From Burkholderia arboris (lineage in GTDB: Bacteria; Pseudomonadota; Gammaproteobacteria; Burkholderiales; Burkholderiaceae), in assembly GCF_902499125.1 (NCBI RefSeq), contig NZ_CABVPX010000044.1, forward strand, positions 1-56,865: 56,865 nucleotides of DNA, in the 5' to 3' direction. The position numbers and the translations under genes were made by a program. Under the pieces are notes generated by a model. The model saw only the letters and a program-made list of their open reading frames with translations. It did no database searches and had not been told where the DNA came from. Shown one piece after another: positions 31,226 to 39,891 of this stretch. The number at the start of each line of letters is the position of its first letter. Position 1 is the stretch's first letter.

Positions 31226-32362
31226 TTACTGTTTCGACAGCGCGATGTAACGCGCGAGATGGTGATCTTCATCACCGAGCTGGTGATCGATCATCACGAG
31301 GCGCTTCGCGTAGTGCGACAGCGGCAGCTCCCACGTCATCCCGATCCCGCCGTGCAGCTGGATGCTCTCCTCGGCGACGAGCGTGCCGATCCGGCCGATG
31401 GTGGTTTTCGCGGCCGCGAGCGCGCGTTCGCGCACCACGCGCGGCGCGTCGAGCTGCGCGGCCGCGTTGATCACGGCCGAGCGCGCCTGCTCGACTTCGA
31501 GCAGCAGGTCGGCCATCCGGTGCTGCAGCGCCTGGAAGCTGCCGATCGGCAGCCCGAACTGCTTGCGCGTGCGCAGGTACTCGAGCGTGTGCTCCTTCGC
31601 GACGTCCATCGCGCCAAGCGCTTCCGCCGACAGCGCGAGCAGCCCGTAGCCGAGCACGCGTTCGAGCAGCGCGGCGCCCGCTTCGCCGTCGGGCGCGCCG
31701 AGCGCCGCATCGGCCGGCAGCGCGACGCGCTCGAAGCGCACTTCGGCCGCGCGGCCGCCGTCGATCTTCCGGTAGTCGCGCAGCGTCACGCCCGGCGCAT
31801 CGGCCGGCACGACGAACAGGCCAATGCCGGCCGCGTCGTCGTCCTGCCCGGACACGCGCGCACTGACGACGAAGAACGCCGCCTGCGCGGCCTGGTCGAC
31901 GACGCCCTTCGCGCCCGTCAGCACCCAGCCGTCGCCCGAGCGTTCGGCCCGCGTGCGCACGGTCGTCAGTTCATAGTGCGAGCCCGGTTCATCGTGCGCG
32001 AACGCGGCGCTCGCGCTGCCGTCGATCAACGCGGCGAGCCGGTCGCGATGCGCGGCGCCGCCGGCGAGCGACAGCGCGCGGCCCGCGAGCAGCGCGCCAA
32101 GGAACGGCTCGACGACGAGCCCGCGCCCGAGGCATTCGAACACCACGGCGATGTCGAAACCCGCGCCGCCGAAACCGCCATCGGCTTCGGCAAACAGCGC
32201 ACCGACCGTGCCCAGTTCAGCAAAGCGCTGCCACATCGCGCGATCGAAGCCTGCGGCCGACTGCGCGATGCGATCGCGCACCGGGAACGCGTACTGTTCG
32301 GCGATGAAGCGGTTCAACGTATCCGCCAGCATCCGGCGGTCTTCTGTGTGCTGGAAATCCAT
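31226..32362 (-). CDS. Acyl-CoA dehydrogenase (first of a pair)
   Basis: FAD-dependent dehydrogenase of 378 residues starting MDFQHTEDRRMLADTLNRF. It shows the usual helical N-terminal domain, the beta middle domain and a helical C-terminal domain (RKQFGLPIGSFQALQHRMADL, then IQLHGGIGMTWELPLSHYAKRL). The C-terminal catalytic base found in classic acyl-CoA dehydrogenases is not obvious at the usual place. Together with its neighbour this may be a heteromeric dehydrogenase like those of steroid or cholate degradation (inference). It lies 14 bases from its partner's stop codon. Confidence 0.88.
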   Translation of the reverse strand: MDFQHTEDRRMLADTLNRFIAEQYAFPVRDRIAQSAAGFDRAMWQRFAELGTVGALFAEADGGFGGAGFDIAVVFECLGRGLVVEPFLGALLAGRALSLAGGAAHRDRLAALIDGSASAAFAHDEPGSHYELTTVRTRAERSGDGWVLTGAKGVVDQAAQAAFFVVSARVSGQDDDAAGIGLFVVPADAPGVTLRDYRKIDGGRAAEVRFERVALPADAALGAPDGEAGAALLERVLGYGLLALSAEALGAMDVAKEHTLEYLRTRKQFGLPIGSFQALQHRMADLLLEVEQARSAVINAAAQLDAPRVVRERALAAAKTTIGRIGTLVAEESIQLHGGIGMTWELPLSHYAKRLVMIDHQLGDEDHHLARYIALSKQ

Positions 32363-32376
32363 CGTCGCGTCCCTCG

Positions 32377-33573
32377 TTACAGCCCGAGCATCATCTTCGC
32401 GATGATGTTCTTCTGGATCTCGTTCGAGCCGCCGAAGATCGACAGCTTCCGGTTGTTGAAGTACTGCTGCGCGGCGCTCGCGGCTTCGTCCGGGCCGACC
32501 GGTTCGCCGTCGTACCCGGCATCGAGCGCGTCGTCGACGAACGGCTGCGCGTACGGCCCCATCGCGCGCCGCATCAGCGCGGTGATCTCCTGACGGATCT
32601 GCGTGCCGCGGATCTTCAGCATCGAGCTTTCCGCGCCCGGCGCGCCGCCGCCCGCGACCGCCGCCAGCACGCGCAGGTTGGTCGTGCGCATGTTCTCGAG
32701 TTCGATCTCGACACGCGCGACGCGCGCCGCGAAGAACGGATCGTCCGCGAGCGGCTTGCCGTTCTTCGTGACCTTCGCGGCCACCGCGCGCAGCCGGTCG
32801 AACGCAGCCGTCGAGAAGCCGACCCCCGCGATGTTGGTGCGCTCGTACGTGAGCAGGTACTTCGCGTAGGTCCAGCCGCGGTTCTCTTCGCCGACGAGGT
32901 TCTCCACCGGCACGCGCACGTCGGTGAAGAACACCTCGTTCACCTCGTGCTCGCCGTCGAGCGTGATGATCGGGCGAACCTCGACGCCCGGCGTGTCCAT
33001 GTCGATCAGCAGGAAGCTGATGCCCTCCTGCTTGCGCACGTCGGTCGCGGTGCGCACGAGGCAGAAGATCATGTTCGCGTAGTGGCCGAGCGTGGTCCAC
33101 GTCTTCTGGCCGTTCACGACGTAGTGATGGCCGTCGCGCACCGCGCTCGTCTTCACCGCCGCGAGATCGGAGCCGGCGCCCGGCTCCGAGTAGCCCTGGC
33201 ACCACCAGTCGGTGCCGTCGAGAATGCGCGGCAGCCAGTGGCGCTTCTGCGCTTCGTTGCCGTACTTGATCAGCACGGGGCCGAGCATGTTCACGCCGAA
33301 CGGCACGATGCGCGGCGCACCCGCGAGCGCGCATTCGTTGTCGAACAGGAACTTCTGCGCGACGCTCCAGCCGGGGCCGCCGTATTCGCTCGGCCAGTGG
33401 CTCGCGAGCCAGCCGCGTGCGTTGAGGATCGCGTGCCATTCGCGCATGTCGTCGCGCGTGAGGTGCAGGCCGCCCTTCACCTGGCGCGCGATGCGCTCGG
33501 GCAGTCCGGCTTGCAGGAAGCGCTGCACTTCCGTGCGGAAGGCTTCCTCTTCGGGAGTGAAATTGAGGTCCAT
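32377..33573 (-). CDS. Acyl-CoA dehydrogenase (second of a pair)
   Basis: FAD-dependent enzyme of 398 residues starting MDLNFTPEEEAFRTEVQRFL. Clear motifs are the WHAILNARGWLASHWPSEYGG N-terminal segment, CQGYSEPGAGSDLAAVKT (flavin/substrate region), and the C-terminal NNRKLSIFGGSNEIQKNIIAK. It belongs to the branch often annotated with isovaleryl- or pimeloyl-CoA dehydrogenases. It lies between the multifunctional beta-oxidation enzyme and the other dehydrogenase in one operon. Confidence 0.9.
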   Translation of the reverse strand: MDLNFTPEEEAFRTEVQRFLQAGLPERIARQVKGGLHLTRDDMREWHAILNARGWLASHWPSEYGGPGWSVAQKFLFDNECALAGAPRIVPFGVNMLGPVLIKYGNEAQKRHWLPRILDGTDWWCQGYSEPGAGSDLAAVKTSAVRDGHHYVVNGQKTWTTLGHYANMIFCLVRTATDVRKQEGISFLLIDMDTPGVEVRPIITLDGEHEVNEVFFTDVRVPVENLVGEENRGWTYAKYLLTYERTNIAGVGFSTAAFDRLRAVAAKVTKNGKPLADDPFFAARVARVEIELENMRTTNLRVLAAVAGGGAPGAESSMLKIRGTQIRQEITALMRRAMGPYAQPFVDDALDAGYDGEPVGPDEAASAAQQYFNNRKLSIFGGSNEIQKNIIAKMMLGL

Positions 33574-33602
33574 CTTCGTTCCGTTGCGAATGCGGTGGGC
33601 GT

Positions 33603-35729
33603 TCAGTCGACGCGGTTCAGGCTCGCGAAATCCGCGCCGCGCGCGACGAGATCGACGAGCAGCGGCGACGGTTTCCAGAACAGCGGATCTTCCTTCGCGA
33701 ATGCGCGGATATCGGCGAGCACGTTCGCGAGGCCGACCGTGTCCGCGTAGTGCATCGGGCCGCCGCGATGGCGCGGGAAGCCGTAGCCGTACAGGAACAC
33801 CGCGTCGACATCGAGCGGGCGCAGCGCGATCTTCTCGTGCACGACGTTCGCGCCTTCGTTGATCATCGCGGCGAGGTAGCGGCGCAGGATGTCGTCGTCG
33901 GTGAACGTGCGCGGCGCGACGCCCTTCTTCGCACGTTCTTCCGCGACGATCGCGTCGACTTCCGGGTCCGGCGTGCCGATGCGCGCGCCGTCCGGGTACA
34001 GGTAGTAGCCGCGCGACGTCTTCTGCCCGAACCAGCCGCGCTCGCACAGCCGGTCGGAAATCTCCACGTAGCGCGCACGCGGGTCGCGCGTTGCCGCGCG
34101 GCGCTTGCGGGTCGCCCAGCCGATGTCGCCGCCCGCGAGGTCGACGACCTGGAACGGGCCCATCGGGAAGCCGAATGCACGCACCGCGCGATCGATCTGG
34201 TACGGCGACGCGCCGTCTTCCATCAGGTAGTCGGCCGCCGTGCGATAGACGGCGAGGATCCGGTTGCCGATGAAGCCGTCGCATACGCCCGCGCGCACCG
34301 GCGTCTTCTTCAATTGCTTCGCCAGCGCAAACGCGGTCGCGACGACGTCCGCGCTCACGCGCGACGGCACGACGATCTCGAGCAGCTTCATCACGTTGGC
34401 CGGCGAGAAGAAATGCAGGCCGATCACGTCGGCCGGCCGGTCGGTGCTCTCGGCCAGTTCGTCGATGTCGAGGTACGACGTATTGGTCGCGAGCACCGCG
34501 CCCGGCTTGCATACGCGCGCAAGCTCGGCGAACACGGCCTTTTTGACGGCCATGTCCTCGAACACGGCTTCGATCACGACGTCGGCCTGCGCGAGCGCGT
34601 CGTACGACGTGCTGCCCTTGAAGCGCGCGAGCCGCGCCGCGTGCGCGGCCGGCGTCATCCGCCCTTTCGCGACGAGGCCGTCGTACACCTTCTCGACGTG
34701 CGCCCGGCCACGCGCGAGCGATGCTTCGTCGCGCTCGATCATCGTCACCGGCAGCCCGGCGTCGAGCGCCGCGACCGCGATGCCCGCGCCCATCGTGCCG
34801 CCGCCGACCACGCCGATCCGCTCGACCGGCCGCGCGCTCGCGCGCCGCGCCTCGGGCGCCTTCGCCGCTTCGCGCTCCGCGAAGAACGCGTGCACGAGGC
34901 CCGCGCGCTGCGGGCTGTCGATGCATTGCAGGAACAGGCTGCGTTCGAACTTCATCCCCGCGTCGAACGACTGCGTGAGCGCGGCCTCGACCGCGTCGAC
35001 GATCTTCGCCGGCGAGAACAGCCCGCGCGATTTCTTCGGCAGCTCCGCGCGCGCCGCGTCGATCGCAGCCTGCGCGGCCGCGCGATCGGCGAGCCCCTGC
35101 GCATCGCGCGTGCGGCGCACCGGTGCGCCGAGCGACACGAGTTCCTGCGCGTACGCGAGCCCTTCGGCGAGCGTGTCGTCGCTGTGCGCGACGCGGTCGA
35201 CCAGGCCGAGCGCGAGCGCCTCCTCGGCGCTCGCATGGCGGCCCGTCAGCATCAGGTCGAGCGCGGCCTTCGCGCCGATCAGGCGCGGCGCGCGCTGCGT
35301 GCCGCCCGCGCCGGGCAGCAGGCCGAGCGTGACTTCGGGCAGCCCGAGCTTCGCGCCGGGCACCGCGAGCCGGTAATGCGCGGCCAGCGCGACTTCGAGG
35401 CCGCCGCCGAGCGTCGCGCCGTGCAGCGCGACCACGACCGGCTTCGTGCCCGATTCGATCCGCTCGCACACGTCGGGCAGCGACGGCGGCACCGGCGGCT
35501 TGCCGAATTCGCGGATGTCGGCGCCCGCGATGAAGTTGCGGCCGGCGCCGACGATCAGCACCGCACGGATCGCGTCGTCGGCCTGCGCGGCGTCGAGCGC
35601 GTCGGCCAGGCCCTGCCGCACGGCGGCGGACAGCGCGTTGACGGGCGGGTGGTCGATCGTGACGACGAGCACCTTGTCGCGGCGCTCGCGCGTGACCGTG
35701 CCGGTTTGGGGGGTGGCGGGGGAATTCAT
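33603..35729 (-). CDS. Multifunctional 3-hydroxyacyl-CoA dehydrogenase/enoyl-CoA hydratase (FadB/FadJ-like)
   Basis: Bifunctional beta-oxidation enzyme, 708 residues. The N-terminal crotonase domain (about 10-190) has GRNFIAGADIREF and GGGLEVALAAHYRLAVPGAKLGLPEVTLGLLPGAGGTQR, with both hydratase glutamates in the expected sites. The NAD-binding domain begins at about 300 with VGGGTMGAGIA and is followed by the dehydrogenase core (ATNTSYLDIDELA, GLHFFSPANVMKLLEIV, CDGFIGNRI). CAGGAGAAACC precedes the ATG. It is the first gene of the operon and diverges from a LysR regulator. Confidence 0.93.
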   Translation of the reverse strand: MNSPATPQTGTVTRERRDKVLVVTIDHPPVNALSAAVRQGLADALDAAQADDAIRAVLIVGAGRNFIAGADIREFGKPPVPPSLPDVCERIESGTKPVVVALHGATLGGGLEVALAAHYRLAVPGAKLGLPEVTLGLLPGAGGTQRAPRLIGAKAALDLMLTGRHASAEEALALGLVDRVAHSDDTLAEGLAYAQELVSLGAPVRRTRDAQGLADRAAAQAAIDAARAELPKKSRGLFSPAKIVDAVEAALTQSFDAGMKFERSLFLQCIDSPQRAGLVHAFFAEREAAKAPEARRASARPVERIGVVGGGTMGAGIAVAALDAGLPVTMIERDEASLARGRAHVEKVYDGLVAKGRMTPAAHAARLARFKGSTSYDALAQADVVIEAVFEDMAVKKAVFAELARVCKPGAVLATNTSYLDIDELAESTDRPADVIGLHFFSPANVMKLLEIVVPSRVSADVVATAFALAKQLKKTPVRAGVCDGFIGNRILAVYRTAADYLMEDGASPYQIDRAVRAFGFPMGPFQVVDLAGGDIGWATRKRRAATRDPRARYVEISDRLCERGWFGQKTSRGYYLYPDGARIGTPDPEVDAIVAEERAKKGVAPRTFTDDDILRRYLAAMINEGANVVHEKIALRPLDVDAVFLYGYGFPRHRGGPMHYADTVGLANVLADIRAFAKEDPLFWKPSPLLVDLVARGADFASLNRVD

Positions 35730-35747
35730 GGTTTCTCCTGTCGGCCC

Positions 35748-35830
35748 GAGTTAGCGCTTTAGCGCTTACTCGAGCCCCATGGCGTGGATGGTCAGAGTTG
35801 GCGCTTCAGCGCCTACTCCGACCCCACGGC
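35748..35830. repeat. 36-bp imperfect direct repeat
   Basis: Two copies, 35748-35783 and 35795-35830, share GAGTTRGCGCTTYAGCGCYTACTC and CCCCAYGGC. Each contains the near-palindrome AGCGCTTTAGCGCT. They sit just upstream of the FadB/FadJ-like gene, between it and the promoter palindromes. Confidence 0.8.
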
Positions 35831-35856
35831 GATCTGTGCACCAAGCATGACCCGAT

Positions 35857-35872
35857 TCTCGATTGATCGAGA
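35857..35872. promoter_or_regulatory. Palindrome TCTCGAT-TG-ATCGAGA
   Basis: Perfect 7-2-7 inverted repeat in the divergent promoter region of the acyl-CoA operon and the LysR gene. A candidate operator; the regulator is unknown. Confidence 0.5.
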
Positions 35873-35904
35873 TTCATTGACAATTCCCTCTCGCTTTTAC
35901 AAGC

Positions 35905-35923
35905 TGTCAAGTCTGACTTGACA
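35905..35923. promoter_or_regulatory. Perfect 19-bp palindrome over the LysR-gene promoter
   Basis: TGTCAAGTCTGACTTGACA is a perfect 9-1-9 inverted repeat. Its right half includes TTGACA (35918-35923), which with GTTAAA 17 bases later (35941-35946) makes a plausible promoter for the LysR gene. A bound protein would cover the -35, so autoregulation or repression is plausible. Confidence 0.6.
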
Positions 35924-35971
35924 CTGGATGCTTTCCAACCGTTAAACGGGACGGATCAGGAGACTCGGAGC

Positions 35972-36934
35972 ATGGACCTGAATGCGCTGACGCTGCTCGT
36001 CGAGATCCTCGACGCGGGCAATCTCAGCAAGGCCGCGCAGCGGCTCAAGATGAGCCGCGCGAACGTCAGTTACCGGCTGAACCAGCTCGAACGCTCGATC
36101 GGCCAGCAGCTCGTGCGGCGCACGACGCGGCGCATCGAGCCGACCGAGATCGGGCTGAAGCTGTACGAGCACGGCCGGCGCATCCGCAACGAACTGCTCG
36201 CCGCGCAGGAATCGGTGACGACGCTCGGCCAGGACCTGCAGGGCCGCGTGCGGCTGTCGGTGCCGAGCGGCTACGGGCAGATGGTGATGTCGGAATGGCT
36301 GCTCGCGTTCAAGCGGCTGCATCCGGGCATCGTGCTCGACGTCGTGTTCGAGAACCGCGTGGAAGACCTGATGCGCGACGAGATCGACATCGCGGTGCGC
36401 GTGATGCCGGAGCCGCCGCAGAACCTCGTCGCGCGCGACATGGGTGCGGTGCGCTACGTCGCGTGCGCGTCGGCCGCATTCGCGGCCGCGCACGGGATGC
36501 CGTCGAGCCTCGGCGCGCTGGCCGCCGCGCCGGTCGTCACCGCGACGGTGATGGGCCGGCAGTTGCGGATCGCCGCGTATCTCGGCGACGAGCGCCACGA
36601 GGTACTGCTCGAGCCCACGCTGATTTCGGAGAACTTCCTGTTCCTGCGCCAGGCGATCCTCGCGGGGATCGGCGTCGGCATCGTGCCCGACTACGTGATG
36701 CAGGACGACATGCGGCGCGGCACCGTCGTCACGTCGCTCGACGCGTACCGGCTCAGCATCTTCGGCACGCACATGTACATGCTGTACATGCCGAACCGGC
36801 ACCACACGCGCGCGACGTCGACGTTCATAGAGTTCATCCTCGAACAGGCCGGAAAGACCGGCCGGGGCGGGCCCGGCGGGATGCGTCAGGGTTTTCTGTC
36901 GGATGACAATCCGCCGGCGGCGCGGCGACAATAG
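35972..36934 (+). CDS. LysR-family transcriptional regulator
   Basis: 320 residues: an N-terminal winged helix (NALTLLVEILDAGNLSKAAQRLKMSRANVSYRLNQLERSIGQQLVRRTTRR) and an effector domain with GRVRLSVPSGYGQ and DEIDIAVRVMPEPPQN. The start at ATG 35972 follows AGGAG; the frame is open to 35918 but through the promoter palindrome. It diverges from the acyl-CoA degradation operon, so it most likely controls that operon. The effector domain resembles the PbrR/AaeR-like branch; the inducer is unknown. Confidence 0.9.
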   Translation: MDLNALTLLVEILDAGNLSKAAQRLKMSRANVSYRLNQLERSIGQQLVRRTTRRIEPTEIGLKLYEHGRRIRNELLAAQESVTTLGQDLQGRVRLSVPSGYGQMVMSEWLLAFKRLHPGIVLDVVFENRVEDLMRDEIDIAVRVMPEPPQNLVARDMGAVRYVACASAAFAAAHGMPSSLGALAAAPVVTATVMGRQLRIAAYLGDERHEVLLEPTLISENFLFLRQAILAGIGVGIVPDYVMQDDMRRGTVVTSLDAYRLSIFGTHMYMLYMPNRHHTRATSTFIEFILEQAGKTGRGGPGGMRQGFLSDDNPPAARRQ

Positions 36935-37005
36935 CGCGCCGGGGCCGGCAGCCGCGTTGCGCCGGCGCCATCGCCTCATTCGCATTCACTGCTGCCGAGG
37001 GTTCA

Positions 37006-38880
37006 ATGTTCGACCGGATTCGCCCGCCTTCGCGTCCCTGGACGCTGCTTGCCGCCGTCGCGCTCGTCGCCCTCAACGCCGGCTGCACGTCCCCGTCCGC
37101 GCCGTCGGACGCCGTCGTCCCGGTCGCCGCCGCATCGGGCGCGGCCGTCCCGCTGCCCGGCGTTCATGCGCCCGAACTGTCGTCCGGCTGGACCGACAAG
37201 CCGGGCTGGACTTCGCAGCACTTCATGATCGCCGCCGCGAACCCGCTCGCGACGCAGGCCGGCTACGACATGCTGAAGGCCGGCGGCACCGCGATCGACG
37301 CCGCGATCGCGACGCAGATGGTGCTCGCGCTGGTCGAGCCGCAATCGTCGGGGATCGGCGGCGGCGCGTTCATGCTGTACTTCGACGGCAAGGCGACGCA
37401 GGCATACGACGGCCGCGAAACCGCGCCGGCCGCTGCGACCGACCGGCTGTTCTACGGGCCGACCGGCCAGCCGATGGGCTTCTACGAAGGTGTCGTCGGC
37501 GGGCGCTCGGTCGGCACGCCGGGCGTGCTGCGCATGCTCGACGCCGCGCACCGCGCGCACGGCAAGCTGCCGTGGCGCCGGCTGTTCCAGCCGGCGATCC
37601 GGCTCGCCGAGCACGGCTTCACGATCAGCCCGCGGCTCGCGACGCTGATCGCGAACGACAAGTACCTGAAGAACGACCCGGCCGCGCGTGCGTACTTCTA
37701 CAACGCCGATGGCACGCCGAAGGCGGCCGGCACGGTGCTGAAGAACCCCGCGCTCGCAACCGTGCTGCGCCAGGTCGCCGATCGCGGCGCGAACGCGTTC
37801 TACAGCGGCGCGATCGCGCGCGACATCGTCACGAAGGTGCGCAAGCACCCGACCAACCCGGGCCTGCTGTCGCTGCAGGATCTCGCGCGCTACAAGGCGA
37901 AGGTGCGCACGCCGCTGTGCGCCGACTACCGGCGCTCGGTCGTGTGCGGGATGCCGCCGCCGTCGTCGGGCGGCCTCGCGATCGCGCAGATGCTCGGCAT
38001 CCTCGAAGCGATGCCCGACTGGCAGCAGATCGGCGCGCAGAAGCCGGTGCGCAACGATGCCGGCTACGAGCCGACGCCGTTCGCCGCGCACCTGTTCAGC
38101 GAAGCCGGGCGTCTCGCATACGCGGACCGTGCACGCTACGTGGCCGATCCCGACTTCGTGCCGCTGCCGGGCGGCACCTGGGCGAGCCTCACCGACAAGA
38201 CCTATCTCGCGCAGCGCGCGCGGCTGATCGGCGACAACAGCATGGGGGTCGCGCAGGCCGGCGCGCCGCAGGGCGCGACGCTCGCGATGGCCGACGACCG
38301 CAGCCCCGAATTGCCGTCGACGTCCGACATCGCGATCGTCGACCGCTACGGCCAGGCGCTGTCGATGACGACCAGCATCGAGGATGCGTTCGGCGCGCGG
38401 CTGATGGTGCGCGGCTTCATGCTGAACAACCAGCTCACCGATTTCTCGTTCGTGTCGAACGACAACGGCCGGCCGGTCGCGAACCGCGTGCAGCCTGGCA
38501 AGCGGCCACGCTCGGCGATGTCGCCGGAGCTCGTGTTCGACAAGAAGACGAAACAGGTGACGATGATCGTCGGCTCGGCCGGCGGCCCCGCGATCATCAA
38601 TCACGTCGCGAAGACGCTGGTCGGCGTGCTCGACTGGGGCATGACGATGCAGCAGGCGATCGCGCTACCGAACTTCGGGTCGATGAACGGGCCGACGCAA
38701 CTGGAACGCGGCCGCGTGTCGGATGCGCTCGCCGACGGGCTGAAGGGCCGCGGGCACGACGTGCAGCTCGTCGAGATGAACTCGGGGCTGCAGGGAATCC
38801 AGCGGCTGAACGTGCAGGGGCAGACGGTGTGGTTCGGCGGCGCGGATCCGCGCCGGGAAGGGGTCGCGATGGGCGATTGA
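37006..38880 (+). CDS. ggt: Gamma-glutamyltransferase, lipoprotein form
   Basis: Cleaves the gamma-glutamyl bond of glutathione and transfers it to water or amino acids. The 624-residue precursor starts with a lipoprotein signal (lipobox LNAGC, Cys27), unlike soluble periplasmic E. coli Ggt. It then shows the large-subunit motifs (AANPLATQAGYDMLKAGGTAIDAAIA, PQSSGIGGGAFML, GRETAP) and the autoprocessing site before Thr439 in PSTSDIAIVDRYGQALSMT, followed by SAGGPAIINHV. The nucleophile context is PST-S rather than the TTH common in the family. It is convergent with tauC. Confidence 0.92.
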   Translation: MFDRIRPPSRPWTLLAAVALVALNAGCTSPSAPSDAVVPVAAASGAAVPLPGVHAPELSSGWTDKPGWTSQHFMIAAANPLATQAGYDMLKAGGTAIDAAIATQMVLALVEPQSSGIGGGAFMLYFDGKATQAYDGRETAPAAATDRLFYGPTGQPMGFYEGVVGGRSVGTPGVLRMLDAAHRAHGKLPWRRLFQPAIRLAEHGFTISPRLATLIANDKYLKNDPAARAYFYNADGTPKAAGTVLKNPALATVLRQVADRGANAFYSGAIARDIVTKVRKHPTNPGLLSLQDLARYKAKVRTPLCADYRRSVVCGMPPPSSGGLAIAQMLGILEAMPDWQQIGAQKPVRNDAGYEPTPFAAHLFSEAGRLAYADRARYVADPDFVPLPGGTWASLTDKTYLAQRARLIGDNSMGVAQAGAPQGATLAMADDRSPELPSTSDIAIVDRYGQALSMTTSIEDAFGARLMVRGFMLNNQLTDFSFVSNDNGRPVANRVQPGKRPRSAMSPELVFDKKTKQVTMIVGSAGGPAIINHVAKTLVGVLDWGMTMQQAIALPNFGSMNGPTQLERGRVSDALADGLKGRGHDVQLVEMNSGLQGIQRLNVQGQTVWFGGADPRREGVAMGD

Positions 38881-38932
38881 GTGCGGCAGGCAAAGGCGGC
38901 GCGTGTGCGTCGCCCGCGCCGCCTGCGCGACG

Positions 38933-39820
38933 TCAGCCTCTTCCCTTCCACGGCACGATCCGCCGCTCGACCCACCGCATCGCGAGATCGAACAGCCACG
39001 CGATCGCGCCGATGATCAGGATCCCCATCACGACGATGTCCGTACGCAGGAAGCTCGATGCGTTGAGCACCATCTGCCCGAGCCCGGCCGTCGCGGCAAC
39101 CATCTCCGCCGCAACGAGCGTCGTCCAGCCGAACCCGATCGCGATTCGCAGCCCCGTGAGGATTTCCGGCAGCGCGGCCGGCAACACCACGTGGCGCACG
39201 ATCTGCGCGAAGCTGCCGCCGAGCGAATACGCGGCGTTGATCTGCTCGACCGTCGCCGCGCGCACGCCGGCGCGTGCGGCCATCGCGATCGGCGCGAAGC
39301 ACGCGAGGAAGATCACGACGAGCTTCGCCGTTTCGTCGATGCCGAACCAGATCACGACGAGCGGCAGGTACGCGAGCGGCGGCAGCGGCCGGTAGAACTC
39401 CAGCAGCGGATCGAGCACGCCGCGCGCGACGCGGCTCACGCCCATCAGGATGCCCGCCGGCACGCCGATCGCCGTCGCCAGCAAAAATGCGCCGAACACG
39501 CGCGCCGCGCTCCACAGCAGATGTTCCGACAGCGGCAGGCCGCCCTGAATGCGGCCGTGCCACGCATCGACGAAAGCGGCCCACACGGCTTCCGGTGCGG
39601 GCAGGAACAGCGGCGGCAACCACTGGCGATGTGTCGCGACCCACCACAGCACGGCCAGCGCCGCGACCGTCGCCGCGCTCAGCCCTGCGGTCTTCCCTTC
39701 CCCCGGCAGCCGGTAACGGCGCGACGACGGCGCACGACGCGCCGCCTGAGGCCGCGTGCGATCGCCCTGCTCGAAGCCTGCGGCCGCGCGATCGGCCGTC
39801 CACGAATCCTGCGTGCTCAT
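38933..39820 (-). CDS. tauC: Taurine-type ABC transporter permease
   Basis: Inner-membrane permease of a TauABC/SsuABC sulfonate importer. The 295 residues have a long cytoplasmic N-terminus (about 45 residues, Arg/Ala-rich), six membrane helices and the permease motif (EQINAAYSLGGSFAQIVRHVVLPAALPEILTGLRIAIG). ATG 39820 follows AGGACAG; the longer frame upstream is not membrane-like. It forms a minus-strand operon tauA-tauB-tauC. No tauD dioxygenase follows, so the imported sulfonate must be processed by an enzyme encoded elsewhere. Confidence 0.9.
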   Translation of the reverse strand: MSTQDSWTADRAAAGFEQGDRTRPQAARRAPSSRRYRLPGEGKTAGLSAATVAALAVLWWVATHRQWLPPLFLPAPEAVWAAFVDAWHGRIQGGLPLSEHLLWSAARVFGAFLLATAIGVPAGILMGVSRVARGVLDPLLEFYRPLPPLAYLPLVVIWFGIDETAKLVVIFLACFAPIAMAARAGVRAATVEQINAAYSLGGSFAQIVRHVVLPAALPEILTGLRIAIGFGWTTLVAAEMVAATAGLGQMVLNASSFLRTDIVVMGILIIGAIAWLFDLAMRWVERRIVPWKGRG

Positions 39821-39891
39821 GCTGTCCTGCCTGTGCAAAGTACTGTTACGGCCGCGCCCGACGGCCACGCCGTGTCGCGCGAGTTCGCTCA

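Noticed and set aside
30164..32593. 809-codon plus-strand open frame opposite the CoA transferase and dehydrogenases
   Set aside because: Antisense shadow; no domain recognisable, while the minus-strand frames encode complete enzymes.
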